Of a stretch of DNA of 64,000 bases, positions 40,374 through 52,558 are shown piece by piece (within the stretch, counting starts at the first letter, position 1; each line of letters begins with the position of its first letter). The notes under the pieces are model-generated. The model saw nothing but the letters and a program-made list of their open reading frames with translations, was not told the origin of the DNA and ran no database searches. This DNA comes from Colius striatus (lineage: Eukaryota > Chordata > Aves > Coliiformes > Coliidae), in contig NC_084790.1 of assembly GCF_028858725.1 (NCBI RefSeq), forward strand, positions 83,160,506 to 83,224,505, written 5' to 3'. A program made the translations under genes and the position numbers.

Positions 40374-41731
40374 CAAACCAGAAAGGAATGGAAAGGTTTT
40401 GGGGACCAGCCGCCTGTTGCTCACTGGGAGTAGCTTCTTAGGCACAAGAAACAGAAGGGGTATATTCCAAGTTTCTAAATGAAGAAGCAAAGGCGTTAAC
40501 TTGGGCAGACGGAGAGAAAAAGCTAATCCAGGAATTACAGTGCTGTCACTGCTCTGCGAGGAGCACCTTTTGCTTGCTAAGAGGGGCAGGGGGCTGCAGT
40601 GCAGGCCTGGTAAGGAGTTCTCGGACATTGAATCATGGCTCCGGTGTAAGCAGTGCCATAATTGGATAAAGCCTTTGAGCTGTTTGTCACAGTAGAGGAG
40701 GGAGCCGCCTCAGGAGCATTGACTCCAGAACGGGGGGACAAACGACAACCAATAGCACACTGATGCAAACTTTTGGAAGTGCTTTCAAGGAGGTGGCCCA
40801 AACGTATAGAGGCAATAGCTGCCACTGCCCTCTTGATTAAAAAACCAGCAAAGAACATGCAGAAAGCTGACATTCGGAGGACTATTAGTAATAAACGCCT
40901 GTGCCACAAGTGAAAACGGCTTTGGCACAGAAGGCTGGCAGATGGCTAACCCATTTTAGAATCTGAAAATGTGAGGCAATGTTAAGAGAAAAAGGGGATT
41001 TTGTCTTGGCCTCCGGCTCATGCCTTAATCCAGCCACTTTCCTCTGGAAGGGAGACATGGAATGTGCCGACCTTGAACACAGTTGTTTAGGCAGAGTATC
41101 AGACTAAAGTGCGAGAGGATTTCAAAGACACTCCTTCACACGCAGGCCCCCACCTATTTATTGATGGCTCAATAAATGCCACAGAGTCATTACGGTTGGA
41201 AAAGACCTTGCAGATCATGGAGTCAAAGCACTAACCTCACCCTGCCAGGCCCACCCTCTCTTCCAAATGAGATTGCGGTGGTCCACGTGAATGGGCATCC
41301 AAAAGGGAGATCTTTTATGGCCTAAGCGATGAAATGGCCAAAGAGGCAGCGTTAGGTCATGCAATTGTGAGTGTGTCCAATCTCACCCCGCAAGCACCTT
41401 CGCCAAAAGGGACTCCAATATTGACAGAAGACTCAACATGAAGGGAGTTGGGAACCTCTGAGACACAGGGAAACTGGCTTCTCCCAGATGGAAAAGAAAC
41501 AATAAATAAACAAGCTATGAGGGAAATAGTGGCTATTTTCCATCCAAGAAGACATCGGGGGGACGCAAGCAAGATGGGATTTAGTTTTGAGAAGATAGGG
41601 ATGTGTAGGAATAGACCCAGTGGCCAAAGAAATTTGCCAACGATGTGTGACTGACCTATAAAAAGATGGAGAAAAAGGTCCTGAAGAAACAGCCGCCAGG
41701 AGGAAGAAAACCTAGTCTAAGGCCCTTTAAA
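40374..41731 (+). pseudogene. ERV1 pol continued, unit 2
   Basis: Equivalent of 13833-15190, with the same CR1 tail inside (41180-41258, minus). Confidence 0.8.
41180..41258 (-). mobile_element. CR1 tail inside ERV1, unit 2
   Basis: Same insertion as 14639-14717. Confidence 0.75.
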
Positions 41732-41795
41732 GCACAGACCTTTTTTTAAGAATTAGGTCCCGAGCTTGTCTTCTTTTTGTCTTTTCTCAAGAATA

Positions 41796-42328
41796 AAGAG
41801 CTGGAGCATGGCCATGGAGGGCTATGGATTGTTCAGGAGAGACAGGCTGACAAGGCGAGGGAGTGGAGTTGCTCTCTATGTGAGGGAGCAATTAACGTGC
41901 ATTGAGCTCTGCCTGAGTGGGGAGGAGGGGCAGGTTGAGTGCTTGGGGGTGAAAATTAAGGGGCAGGGTAAGGTAGGTGATACTGCCGTAGGAGTTTGCT
42001 ACAGGCCACCTGATCAGGAGGAGGAAGTGGATGAGGCCTTCTACAAACAGCTGGGAGCTGCCTCACAGTCACAATCCCTGGTCCTCATGGGAGACTTCGA
42101 CCTCCCTGATATTTGCTGGCAAAGCCACTCAGCCAAGCGCACACGGTCCAGGAGGTTCCTAGAGCATGTTGATGACAACTTCCTGACACAGGTGATTGAG
42201 GAACCAACGAGGAGGGGTGTGCTGCTGGAGCTGGTGCTGACAAATAAGGAGGGTCAGGTTGGAGATGTGGAGGTTGGAGGCAACCTTGGCTGCGGGGATC
42301 ACGAGATGGTAGATTTCAAGATTTCTTG
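41796..42328 (+). mobile_element. CR1 endonuclease fragment, unit 2
   Basis: Equivalent of 15255-15787; the frame stays open. Confidence 0.92.
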
Positions 42329-42830
42329 AGGAAAGAACCAAGTGATTCACCCTCAATCCATCACCCTATTAAAATGTAAAGCCTGACAACCGTGGCACCA
42401 CGTATGCTGCTGTAAATTCCTCCAGCAATCTGTATCTCATTAAAAGAACGGAAGAACGTAACAAGACGGCCAATGGAAACTTGAAAGCAAAAATGGTGTG
42501 TTTTCTACGGAGGAAGAGATATTTCCAACTTACAGATAACGCTCACAGATAAGCATGCTAAAGAAGTTGAAGAAAAGTCCGCACCTACATTCGGGAACCA
42601 GAAACGTCCGTGGAAGTACAGTGAACTCATCCCTTCTCGCCAGTATGCGTCCCTCCTAGCAACATATATCAGATTATGTTTACTTTGAGTCTATGGATTT
42701 TTGTGTTCTGTTGTTCGGCGATGTAGCTGTTCTTGACCTTTTGTTGTAAAGTCATGGCCACGGGTAAAGATGTTTATGTTTTCTTCATGTGCCTTTAATT
42801 TTGAAATGTGTTGCCGAAGGCTGGCTGGTC
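42329..42830. other. Unassigned, unit 2
   Basis: Equivalent of 15788-16289; nothing recognised. Confidence 0.3.
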
Positions 42831-43161
42831 CAAAAAGAAAAGGAGGGGAAACTGTAGGCACAAATATGACTTGGACCAGCCAGCTTGAATAAAGATGGTA
42901 GGGACAAGTTAATGCAGCTGGCAAGCTGCTTCCAAGTATCAGAAACAGGTGCTGTGAGTTAATCAGGTGGGCCCTGGGTGATCCCACGGGTGAAAGCAGC
43001 ATAGAAGGAAGTAGCTAGCAAAGGCAGTGTGGCTTTGAGTCAGCTCTGTTGGTTGTACTACGTTGCCCGTGTATGTCTCTGCACATGCATTACCTAGCCT
43101 CTCTAAACCTTTGAATGAGCATAGCTGTAGCCTGCACCACTACAACAGTTACCGATACCTT
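42831..43161 (+). repeat. Possible ERV1 polypurine tract and LTR, unit 2
   Basis: The purine tract ends at 42852 and TGTAGGCAC starts at 42853, as in unit 1. Confidence 0.55.
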
Positions 43162-43818
43162 TTTCTTTCTAGCAGACGACTGTGAGATGATTAAAAGCTA
43201 CACAGGGAGACCCTGTGACAAGGTGGAAGGCAAAGCAGTAGTTGAATTCAAGGCGAAATCAAGGGGAAATGTGTCCAGGGTTGCTAAAGGCACTGAACAG
43301 CATCAGGCAAGGCTCAAAATTTCAAATAGCAGCAACAAGAGTTGTAAAGGACTGTGGAACTTCAGCAGAACTAAGCCTCTCCAAACCTTTGAATGAATAC
43401 AGCTTGCACCACTACAACACTCGAGTGCCTTTAATCATAAATACCTTTATTAGGGTTGGTGTAAGATTCTCTCGCCTCGCACTTCAAGGTAGAGCTGACA
43501 AACAATTCAGGGCACAGACTCAAGGAGTGGTGGCGCCTTGGAGGCAGGTAGCCTTTGGGATGGAGCTGTGCTTCGGTATTCAAATGACATCAAAACGAGC
43601 AAAGTTCGCGCAAAGGATAGCAATTCATCAAGATTTCACAGACCTTTGCTCAAGGGGCTAGATGTGCCGCTTACCACCTCTAGAGGACCAGCTCATGCCC
43701 ATGGATCAACTCGGAGCCTGGCCGCCAAGTCTCCACGCCGCTCCACCCTCCATGGGCGTTGCAGGGGATCGCTGTGCAGCAGATTCCTCACATACCTGCG
43801 ACAGCTGCACCCCATGCT
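43162..43818. other. Unassigned spacer, unit 2
   Basis: Equivalent of about 16621-17277, including the second copy of the duplicated 45-base word at 43374-43417. Confidence 0.4.
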
Positions 43819-44366
43819 GAGAGCCTTTCGGTGTTGTACCTTTCCTTAGATTGTGAACAATGCTGATTTTTAACAAAGGGTTTAATATCTAGGCCACTTA
43901 AAGAAATTAAGCCACAATACCCCGAGCCCCCGGCCCGCCCCGGTGCTGTGTGATGCTACCGGCTGGTGATGGCAAGAACCCGCTAGGCCCTGCCCCAGCC
44001 ACACCAAAGGGCATAAATGGCACTGCGCACCCTCTCCACTTGGGGCTTTCCTGCCACGGCACCACGGCCGTCCCAGGCGCCGAGTCCCGCCTCTGACTGC
44101 TGCATCCAACCGCTCCCCCAGTGAAAACGGACGGCAGCCTTGGCTGTGCCGTCATCTCCACTGCCCCAGCGCTGCTGTCAGCAACCGGCACTGCAGCCTG
44201 CACCCCAGTATCGCTGCTTGCACCCTGGCTCTGCCACCCGCTGCCCATCCCCCAGTACTGCTCGCACCCCCAGACATCGCTGCTTGGCTCAGGGCAGTCC
44301 CCGTACAGCAGCAGCAGCAGCAGCCATGCCAGCGACTCTTGTGGGGCCCACCACAGCACCCACAGC
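43819..44366. repeat. Boundary repeat block, internal copy, unit 2
   Basis: Equivalent of 17278-17825. Confidence 0.75.
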
Positions 44367-44391
44367 ACACGACATGAGATTGAACCACAGC

Positions 44392-44397
44392 TTTATT
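44392..44397 (-). terminator. Polyadenylation signal, minus-strand gene, unit 2
   Basis: AATAAA on the minus strand, same context as 17851-17856. Confidence 0.85.
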
Positions 44398-44463
44398 GCG
44401 TGGCGCCAGGCGGCGGCTGCTGCAGGCGCAGCCGGGACAGGGCTCACGGCTCGGCACAGCCGC

Positions 44464-45651
44464 TCAGTAGCAGAAGAGGGGCTGCCCATCTTCCTGTGCC
44501 AGCTGCAGCAGGCACTCGAGCAGCACCATGGCGTTGGGCCGCAGATCCGGCGGCACCTCCTGGCTGACCACGTGGCGCAGGAAGGCCACGTTTGGCTCGG
44601 CCGGGAACCAGTACGACCGCTCCAGGCGGCCGTAGGTGTTGATGAAGGCCTCGATTGCGGGCAAGTGCACCTCGGGGACGTAGCCCAGTGCCCACAGTCG
44701 CCTCATCAGAAACTCATAGTTCCGGAATGCAGCCCTGCACAGATGTCTATCTCCCCGCTCCGTTCTGAGGATCATCTGTGGCAGAAAGGGTACGGTCAGC
44801 ACTGGCACCCGCAGGTGACTGAGCACAAGGGGGACCAGGGCGCACCGGGCCGTGGCTGTGGGCACTGTGCCCGGCTCCCCGGCTCGCAGCACCAGCCTAC
44901 CTCCACGATTCCCTCGGGGATGGTGGCGGCACTGAAGCCGCGGTAGCGATCCGCGTTGGGGAAGACGCTGTGGACGATTCGGCGGTCAAGCTGGAAGGCG
45001 ATCTCGCCCAGCAGCTGCTGCCATCTCGGCTGCCAGCTCTCTGCGGGAACCAGCAGCGTCAGGCACTCATCCCCAAACCAGTGTTTTCCCTCCGTTCCTC
45101 CCCCGACACCTGCCAGGGGCTTCCAGAGGCCGCCGTGCCAGCCTTGCCTGTGCACAGGCTACCAAAGGTTGCTCCCCAGCTCTCCCGCGTGCCCCTGGCA
45201 CAGGGCGCCCCGCTGTTATCTCCCATGATTCCACCACCCCCCGACACTCACCTCGCCAGCTGAAGCTCGGCTCCCAAGAGGCGGTTCCGGAGGTCCAGCT
45301 CTGCTCTGTCACTGTCAGCCCCGAGTCCGAAGGGGGGGCAACAGGACGAGGTGTGGATGTTGGCAGCTGCGGCACCCACAGGCCCGAGGCCGCTACAGAG
45401 CTGCCTGCGCTCTCACCTGAGCTGGGGAAGGATCGCGGGGCTCCGTGGGGCACAGACACATAGGTGGGTGCTGAGCTGGGCCCTGCGCCGCGACTGCCGT
45501 GCTGGAACCGCTGTTGGTTCCGTCGCTCCAGTTCCCACTCCAGCTCTTGATTCTCAGCCCTGATCGCCAGTAATTGGCGTTCCACATGATCTATCTGGTT
45601 GACAATCAAGGTCCTGTTGTGAGGCATGTACCCGCTGGGTCCCGGCTCCAT
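44464..45651 (-). CDS. SPATC1L-like: Speriolin-like protein, minus-strand copy, unit 2
   Basis: Exons on the minus strand are 45651-45252, 45040-44901 and 44775-44464, giving 283 codons with a single coiled-coil module. Compared with unit 1, changes cluster in the end of exon 1 (for example APPSDSGLTVTEQSWTS for ARPSDWGLTVTDQSSTS, and SFSWRGEC for SFSRRGEC across the junction). The C-terminal domain is unchanged. Splice sites are canonical and no disabling mutation was seen. It faces the plus-strand gene of the same unit tail to tail across the provirus. Confidence 0.88.
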
Positions 45652-45845
45652 GGCCGCTCCCGGTGCTGGCTCCTGAGCCTCTGGCAAGGCCACTGCCTTG
45701 GGCCCAGGATATCAGCAGCAGGTGGGGTGTGGTCCGAGGTGATGTCACAAAGGGACTGGGTCCTCCATGGTGCTTGGACCCGGCACACGCCCCGCAGTGC
45801 CACGGGGCCCGTCTCGGGGGCACCAACCCAGCGCCGCCTGCTTTC

Positions 45846-46231
45846 ACAGAGTCATGGAATCATGTTGGTCGGAAGAGCCCCTCAAGCTCATCGAGTCCAA
45901 GCCCTCACCTCACACTGACAAGCCTGCCACTGAGCCATTTCCCCCAGCACCTCAGCTCTATTGCTTTGGCATCCCTCCAGGGATGGGGACTCCCACACCT
46001 GCCTGGGCAGCCCACGCCAGTCCAACAAGCCTCTCAGGGGCAAAGTTCTTCCTCATTTCCCAGCTAAGGCTCCCCTGGAACAACCCGAGGCCGCTTCCTC
46101 TTGTCCTGTCATTCATGACTGGGGAGGAGACACCGACTCCCACCCCTAACCTCACTACAGCCTCCTGTCAGGGAGTTGCAGGGCGTGATTGTGTCTCTCC
46201 CCAGCCTCTTCTTCTCCAGGCTGAACATCCC
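45846..46231 (-). mobile_element. CR1 tail upstream of minus-strand gene, unit 2
   Basis: Inverted counterpart of 29161-29546. Confidence 0.85.
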
Positions 46232-46400
46232 CAGGTCTCTCACTTGTTTTGACTGTCACTTGTTTGCACTGTGGCCACAGTTGAGTTCGTGGGCGAGTTA
46301 AGAGAAACATTTTTTCCATGTCTATTACAAACCAACACATGAATTTTTCTTCTGCGTGTGCCAGACGGTCCCAGTGAAGTTTTCAGAGAAATCACAAAAT

Positions 46401-47140
46401 CGTTACGGTTGGACAGGACCTTGAAGATCGTCGAGTCCAAGCACTAAGCTGACCCTGCCAAGCCCATCCCTAAACCAAACCATATCCCTCCGTCCTTCAT
46501 CTAGATGTCTTTTCAATATCCCTAGGGACGGTGACTGCACCGCTGCTGCCTCCCTGGGCAGCCCGTTCCAATGTTTAACCACCCTCTCAGTGAAAAAGTT
46601 CTTCCTAATGTCCAACCTAAAGCCCCCTGCTGCGACCCAAACCCATTGCCTCGTGTTCTTTCACTCACTACCGCAGAGAAGAGATCAACCCCCACCTCCC
46701 TACAACTCCCCTTTAGCTACTTGTAGAGAGTGGTCGTGTCTCCTCTAGGCTAAACGCCCCCAGCTCCCTCAGCTGCTCTTCACACAACCTGTTCTGCAGA
46801 CCCTTCCCCAGCGCTGCTGCCCGGCTCTGGACACGCTCCGGCCCCTGCGTTCCTTCTTGCACTGAGGGGCCCAGAACTGGACACAGCACTCGAGGTTGAG
46901 CCTCACCAGTGCCCAGTGCAGGGGAACAATCACCTCTCTGGCCCTGCTGGCCACACAGGATGCCCTTGTCCTTCTTGGCCAGCTGGGCACGCTGCTGGCT
47001 GATGTTCATCTGGCTGCTGGTTAACACTCCCAGGTCCCTTTCCACGGGAAAGCTTTCCAGCCCCTGCGCCCCAAGCCTTGCTTTTGTGCCTTGCCACAGT
47101 ATTTTCCTACGGACCTGGGAGATACAGGCGAGACAACTGC
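46401..47140 (-). mobile_element. CR1 LINE 3' portion, inverted arm, unit 2
   Basis: The minus strand reads [20 protein letters not shown], followed by the CR1 3'UTR. It is the full counterpart of 28245-29006, while unit 1 keeps only the last 120 bases. Frames differ from the forward arm by short indels. Confidence 0.9.
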
Positions 47141-47682
47141 GCTGAGCAGTACGGGGCTTTAAGCAGCCCCTAAAGTTTTAAGGTCTTGCACTTCAGCAAG
47201 GTATGGAGTGAACAGCACAACTATTTCAACCTCCACTTTGAGAGCACGGCTGTTTGAAGCACAGATGCAGAAATTCCGTGTGGAGAACGTGCCTGCCTTC
47301 AAGATCTGAAAAATTCCCTGGCAGACCCCCAGTCATTAGAGAGGGCCAAGAGCCATCAGCTGTACACCAAGTACGCATTTGTTGTGCTTATCCCCTCCAG
47401 CTGTTGAAAGACAAATGGCCAAAGTCTATTCCAGCAGAAAGGATTTAAAGGGACAACCACTATCGGATGCAGGCTGGGAATGCATGCTGATGGACAGAGT
47501 TTTGTAGAGAACAGAGTAAAGAAGACAGGCACAGGCGCTCCCCTCCAATACCTCTGCACAAAGACTGAGTTCCTAGCCTTCAAAGCAAACGGCTGACAAA
47601 ACAGCAGAAGCAGCGGCCAAATCTGAAAGTCTGGCCTTGATCCCTGGAAAGACACCGAGGATACTGGGCCCGATCCTGCCTT

Positions 47683-48162
47683 ATGAAGAAGGTGGTAGAA
47701 AATGTATCGGTGATTTGGCAGCAAAGGAACAAAAAGACAGGTGAGAGCATCATCGCAGGGGTGACAAAACCAGGGATGACCTCAGGGGAATACTGGCAAA
47801 TAGACTTCATCGAGCTACTGAGAAAGGGAGCCTCTCAGTATCTCCTCGACCTGGTAGACACATGTAATGGATGGCCCTGTGGCACTGATGTGGCACGCAA
47901 AGCAGTCAAACAAGTCCTAAATCACAGCGTACCCTGCTTTGCTGTACCAGCAGGAATGTTTTCAGACAGAGGCCCTTGTTTTGTTGCAGAAGACATTAAG
48001 AAGGTGGGAGCGCATCTGGGAGCCAAGTGGGATTTACATACGCCGAACAGACCTCAAGCTAGTGGAAAAGTAGAAGGCGTGAACCAGACCTTTCAGTTAC
48101 AGTGGAATCAAATACACCAAGAAACCTCCTTCTCTCGGTTACAAGCTTTACCAAAAGCTTAG
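47683..48162 (+). pseudogene. ERV1 integrase core, inverted arm (catalytic triad kept)
   Basis: 159 open codons include EYWQIDF, SDRGPCF and SGKVEG, so Asp, Asp and Glu of the integrase triad are all present, in the gammaretroviral order. The frame ends at a TAG at 48160, and the C-terminal domain (48221-48517) is in another frame. The forward-arm copies have lost the Gln codon just before the third catalytic residue. Still non-functional as a whole. Confidence 0.8.
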
Positions 48163-48220
48163 CTAAGAATACGAGTACAACCAGGAAGAAATTGTGTAAG
48201 CTTGTTTCAATCTGCTGGCT

Positions 48221-48517
48221 TTGGGCAAGACCTTCCAGGAGCTCCACAACCACGTGACCCCACCTCAACCAAGTGGACTAGGCGTTCCGGCACATCCATT
48301 TCAACCAGGAGAGTGGGTTTACGTCAAGACATGGAAGGACAAACCCCTGAGAGCTAAGTGGCAGGGACCTTTCCGGGTCTTGTTGACTACTTCCACTGTC
48401 CTGAGAGGGGCTGAAAAAGGATCTTGGCAACATTATTCTAGAGTTCAGAGAGCTACAGCCCCGTGCACAGTCGAACAAAAATCACCACTTACCCGAAAAC
48501 TTACTAAACACCCTTGA
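48221..48517 (+). pseudogene. ERV1 integrase C-terminal domain, inverted arm
   Basis: Holds GEWVYVKTWKDKPLRAKWQG, the expected GPY/F-type module, ending in a stop at 48517. Confidence 0.8.
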
Positions 48518-48559
48518 ACAATTACAAGAGAGCTGGAATTCGTAAGATCCCAAAGGATT

Positions 48560-49240
48560 ATGTGGCTGAAAAGGTGCATTTTCCTCCTTGGACTGCTTGC
48601 CGGCCTAATGAGCGGAACTGGGAGAACAATCGGCAAGTTACTGGCTTTGCTCCCCCATTACCTCAGGAGGAACAGGGTTTCCCTGGAAAGCTGTGCCTAT
48701 GGAGTGGGCAGAGCGATGCCAAAACCTGCTTGCTCTGGGAGATGGGAATCAAGCCAGCGGTCGCTTGCGGGACCGTGGCACGAGAACAGTGAGCACGCGC
48801 ATGAGCTTCGCAGAGTTTACCAAAGACTCCAAGCAAAATGCAGCCAAGCTATGAAAAGCAGGAAATATTGGTCCAACCGAAGCTCCACAAGGTCTGTTGT
48901 GCTCCAACCAACAAAAAGGGAATTGGCCCAACCCTCGCTGTGCTGCGAAGAGTACTTGTCAGTACTCTCTGACCCCTGAGAGCAATCTCCCCGTCCTAAC
49001 ACGACGACGGAAGGCTACTCTGTGCAGTATTTTCCCCAATGGGTGGCCTCTCTTCTCTTATGAGGCAAAATGGACTTGTAGCGTTAGAACCTACCTTCTG
49101 GATATGTGGCACAAGAGCTCCGGAATGGATTCAGCTCTAGGGGAATTCCGGTGCCGCCACTCAGAGCCCTTGAGGGACTACGTGGAGGAGAACCCCGCAG
49201 TGAGAGACGTCTTCAGCTTCCAAAAGAGCTTCCCTTAGTT
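48560..49240 (+). pseudogene. ERV1 env-like start, inverted arm
   Basis: The frame from 48560 opens with a signal-peptide-like MWLKRCIFLLGLLAGLMSG and runs 139 codons before losing the expected frame. Cys-rich words follow in another frame. It is the best preserved env piece of the ERV1 here, but no transmembrane subunit is seen. Confidence 0.5.
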
Positions 49241-49364
49241 TCAGGAGGAGAGAGGTTTTGGCTTCTTTTCTGCCCTTGGTGTGCCGCAGGGTCACATGGA
49301 ACTAAAAGAAAGAAACCAAGCCATTTGTTAGAGTTGGGAGCCACCCATACCATTACAGCGTTGA

Positions 49365-49990
49365 ACAGTGTGTTTTACTCTGTGAAGCATTCGATTGACA
49401 GTCCCAATCTTAGAAATTCTTTTGTGATGTTTTTCAGTCCTCGCCCGTCTTCCAGTTCCGGGGGATACTGCTTTATCGTAACAGGTTGTGCTCCTCCTTT
49501 GAGTTTAACAACAACCAATTCTGCATTTTTAGCCTTTCCTGGTACTCCTTAGGCCTGTACTGCTGGATATACCTGGTCTTTTAATTGGTGTCTAATTTCT
49601 TCTTTCCTAATTTGCAGTTCTACTGAAAAGGTCAATGTGGTTTTCTTCCGGTACTTAAAAATCAATTTCTCCACCTTTCAATTTCATTTCAGCGTTCGAT
49701 TGTTTGAGTTCATCCCATTCTAAAAGTGCTCGAGGAGCTTCGGGCAGGTAGAGAAATTTATCAATCCCTACGCTCTTCCCACTTTTGCATCTTAGTGGTT
49801 TCAAAAAGAAAGTTTTCTCGACCTGTCCGGTTGCTCCCACAATATCGACGTTTTGTGTACTTACGGGCAATAAAGTCCGATTTAGTGCTGAAAATCTGAC
49901 ACCTGTACCTACTAGAAGTTCTATGGGTTCCTCTTCTTTCTTGAGCTGAACTTTTGCCAAGGCTTCTGCCAGGGAAGGTTCCCCTGCTCC
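49365..49990 (-). pseudogene. ERV1 protease and RT start (minus), unit 2 only
   Basis: The minus strand from 49960 reads a gammaretroviral protease (IELLVGTGVRFSALNRTLLP, then IVGATGQVEK and FLYLPEAP). The catalytic DTGA is GTGV, so the active Asp is lost. Broken frames continue to QYPPELEDGRGLKNITKEFL, the start of gammaretroviral RT. It sits head to head against the env end of the neighbouring ERV1 block, so the element has been rearranged. Confidence 0.8.
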
Positions 49991-51470
49991 CCATCAATAA
50001 CCCCGTGAAGCAGCAATGTAGCATGTAGCAGCAAGTGGCAAGCATGCCTACTTCCCAGTAGTCAAATAAGCTTCAGATGAATTAGTGAAAGCGTTACCGG
50101 TACAGAGGAAAACATATTTACCAGGAACATCCACTCCTCACACATTCATGAGCTGACTGAATGCACAGGACATAATACACAACAAAATACCGACTACAAC
50201 TAAGCTGCTGATGTATACATTACTTAGTACAAACAGACTAAATCCCTCCTGTCGATATAAGTGCTGCTGTGCTACAAGGGATCTTCTGTGTCATCAAGGG
50301 CAATCCCCTGCTGACAGAGACAACACATCACTCGATTCCTTTCAAAAGCCAACCAAGCTCCATCATAGAAAGGGGGGTTTTGATTGCTCAAATTTTCAGG
50401 AACCTTCCTCTCGCGTCACCTTTATGTTTGTGGACTGCTTATCTCCATTTATTTCTGTTCCAACACCGGCCTATAGCTTTGTCTCAGCACTGTCTCTTGC
50501 CCGAATCACCTTACCACCAGCTCAACCTACTCCTACATAGCCAGTCACGCCACACAAACTTCAGTCCCTTCGCAGAAAACAGGTTCTTCGGGACTCCCAT
50601 CATCCATCCTCCGTGGCCCTTCTCCGCAACTTTTGTCACCAACTTCATTTTTCACTTGAACAAGGGGTGACTCAGGACTGAAAACAGTATTGCACAGTAG
50701 GTTTCATCGCTGCCTTTTAAAATAGCACTGCTGTCCTCTGCTTGAAATAGAGCTCCTGAATCATGTACCATTTGCTCTTCCTGCAGGTGCAGCAATGTGT
50801 CCTCCATAAGCCACTGTAGCCAACCATTAGTTCTCTGAGGAATTGAATAAGACAGCGTCGGTGTGGAAGACTTGGAAGAGAAATGAACAAGCGAATTTTT
50901 TAAACGCTCATCACGTCACACAAGGAACATCAGAATTCCTGCAACATTGACTTTGCATGTGATATCTCAAGATTGGGACTAAGCATATGCTGCCTAAGAA
51001 GGATGGAAGTCACAGCCTCCAAGAAAAGAAAATCAGCTAACTTTATATTAAAACCAAACAAAAGCTACACCAGGAGTCTGAAGGCGCTAAACCCATAGTA
51101 TGTTTACACACTTTAAATGCCTTCCGTGCAAGTTGCCTTTTTCCGGACACAGCACTAGAATACCATGCAAGATTTAGACCTCACTTACAACACCCTAACA
51201 GGATTAATGAAAAAAACCCCAACACTACAACCCTGTTTTAATGCACAAACTCCTTATTGTCATTTTTAGTTGACAAATATCGATTTCATAGCAAAACAAC
51301 ATCAGAGGAACAGCTGGATGGCACTTTTAAGCTCAAATGAACCAGCATCAAGCACTGGCAAGTCATCTCTCTGATTGCTTTTGAATGGCAGCACATGCAC
51401 ATTTGCTCTGTGCCGTAAACTTGCACAATTATTTCTCTGTCGTCACTCAATTCGGACAGTGAGCCCTTGC
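49991..51470. other. Unassigned block, unit 2
   Basis: From 50221 it matches 20697-21946 of unit 1. The part 49991-50220 occurs only in unit 2. Nothing recognised. Confidence 0.4.
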
Positions 51471-51884
51471 GCATCTATCCCTCTTGAGCTGAGGAGTCCA
51501 GAACTGGGCACAGGACTCCAGATGAGGCCTCACCAGGGCAGAGGAGAGGGGGAGGAGAACCTCCCTTGAGGTTGTCTTGTTGGCTACACTCTTCTTGATG
51601 CATCCCAGGATGCCATTGGCCTTCTTGGCCACGAGGGCACCTTGCTGGCTCATGGTTAGTTTATTGTCCACCAGCACTCCCAGGTCTCTCTCTGCAGAGC
51701 TGCTCTCCAGCAGCTCAACCCCCAGTCTCTCCAGCTGCATGGGGTTGTTCCTTCCCAGGTGCAGGACTCTGCACTTGGCGGCTGAATGGCAGCACAGCCT
51801 CTGGGGAATCAGCCAGTCCTCGCAGTTTGGTGCCATCAGGGAACCTGCTGAGGGTACACTCTGTCCCCAAGTCCACGTGGTTCT
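51471..51884 (-). mobile_element. CR1 RT fragment (minus), unit 2
   Basis: Equivalent of 21947-22360. Confidence 0.92.
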
Positions 51885-52121
51885 ATAAAAGCTCTACAAA
51901 ACTATTAAGTAATGAGCTCAGACTAAGAAATATTATTGCTCTGCACTTAGGCAATTTCTGTTGCTGAAAGCTCTTCAAGTTCAGCCTTTCGTGACGCCGA
52001 AACCGCTGCCACAGCACAGGTGACAGGAGAGCAAAGCAGTACAACTTGTGGAAAACTCCAATTTTAACTACCTTTAAGTGGAACAATCCTCTGGGAAAAG
52101 GAAAGGAGGTCCCTACAGACT

Positions 52122-52558
52122 GTTGACGACAACTTCCTGTCGCAGACGATCGAGGAACCAACAAGGAGGGTGTGCTGCTGGACCTGGTACTGACAAATAG
52201 AGAGGGCCTGATGGTAGAAGGGCCAGCGAGAGCTGGTCAATCTTCAAGCACCACTTCCTCCAAGCCCAGGATCAGTGTGTCCCAATGCACAAGAAAGGAG
52301 GAAAAGGAGGTAGGAGGCCTCCATGGATGAGCAAGGATCTGCTGGGACAACTCAGATTTCACTGTTCAGGTGAGGGAGCCCTGGCACAGGCAGCCCGGAG
52401 GGGTTGTGGAGTCTCCTTCCTTGGAGGTCTTCAAGACCCGCCTGGACATGTTCCTATGTGACCTGATCTAGGTGAACCTGCTTCTGCAGGGAGGGTTGGA
52501 CTAGATGGTCTCTAAAGATCCCTTCCAGCCCCTACCATTCTATGATTCTATGATTCTA
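52122..52558 (+). mobile_element. CR1 with 3' end, unit 2
   Basis: Equivalent of 22598-23034, with the ATTCTATG tail. Confidence 0.92.

Larger units (their letters stand above)
47350..49372 (+). mobile_element. ERV1 RNase H-integrase-env block, inverted arm, unit 2
   Basis: Same pol-env order as 28020-25905 but on the plus strand and better preserved. Homology to the forward arm ends at about 49372 inside a GTTGAACAG word. A different ERV1 piece in the opposite orientation follows directly. Confidence 0.78.
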
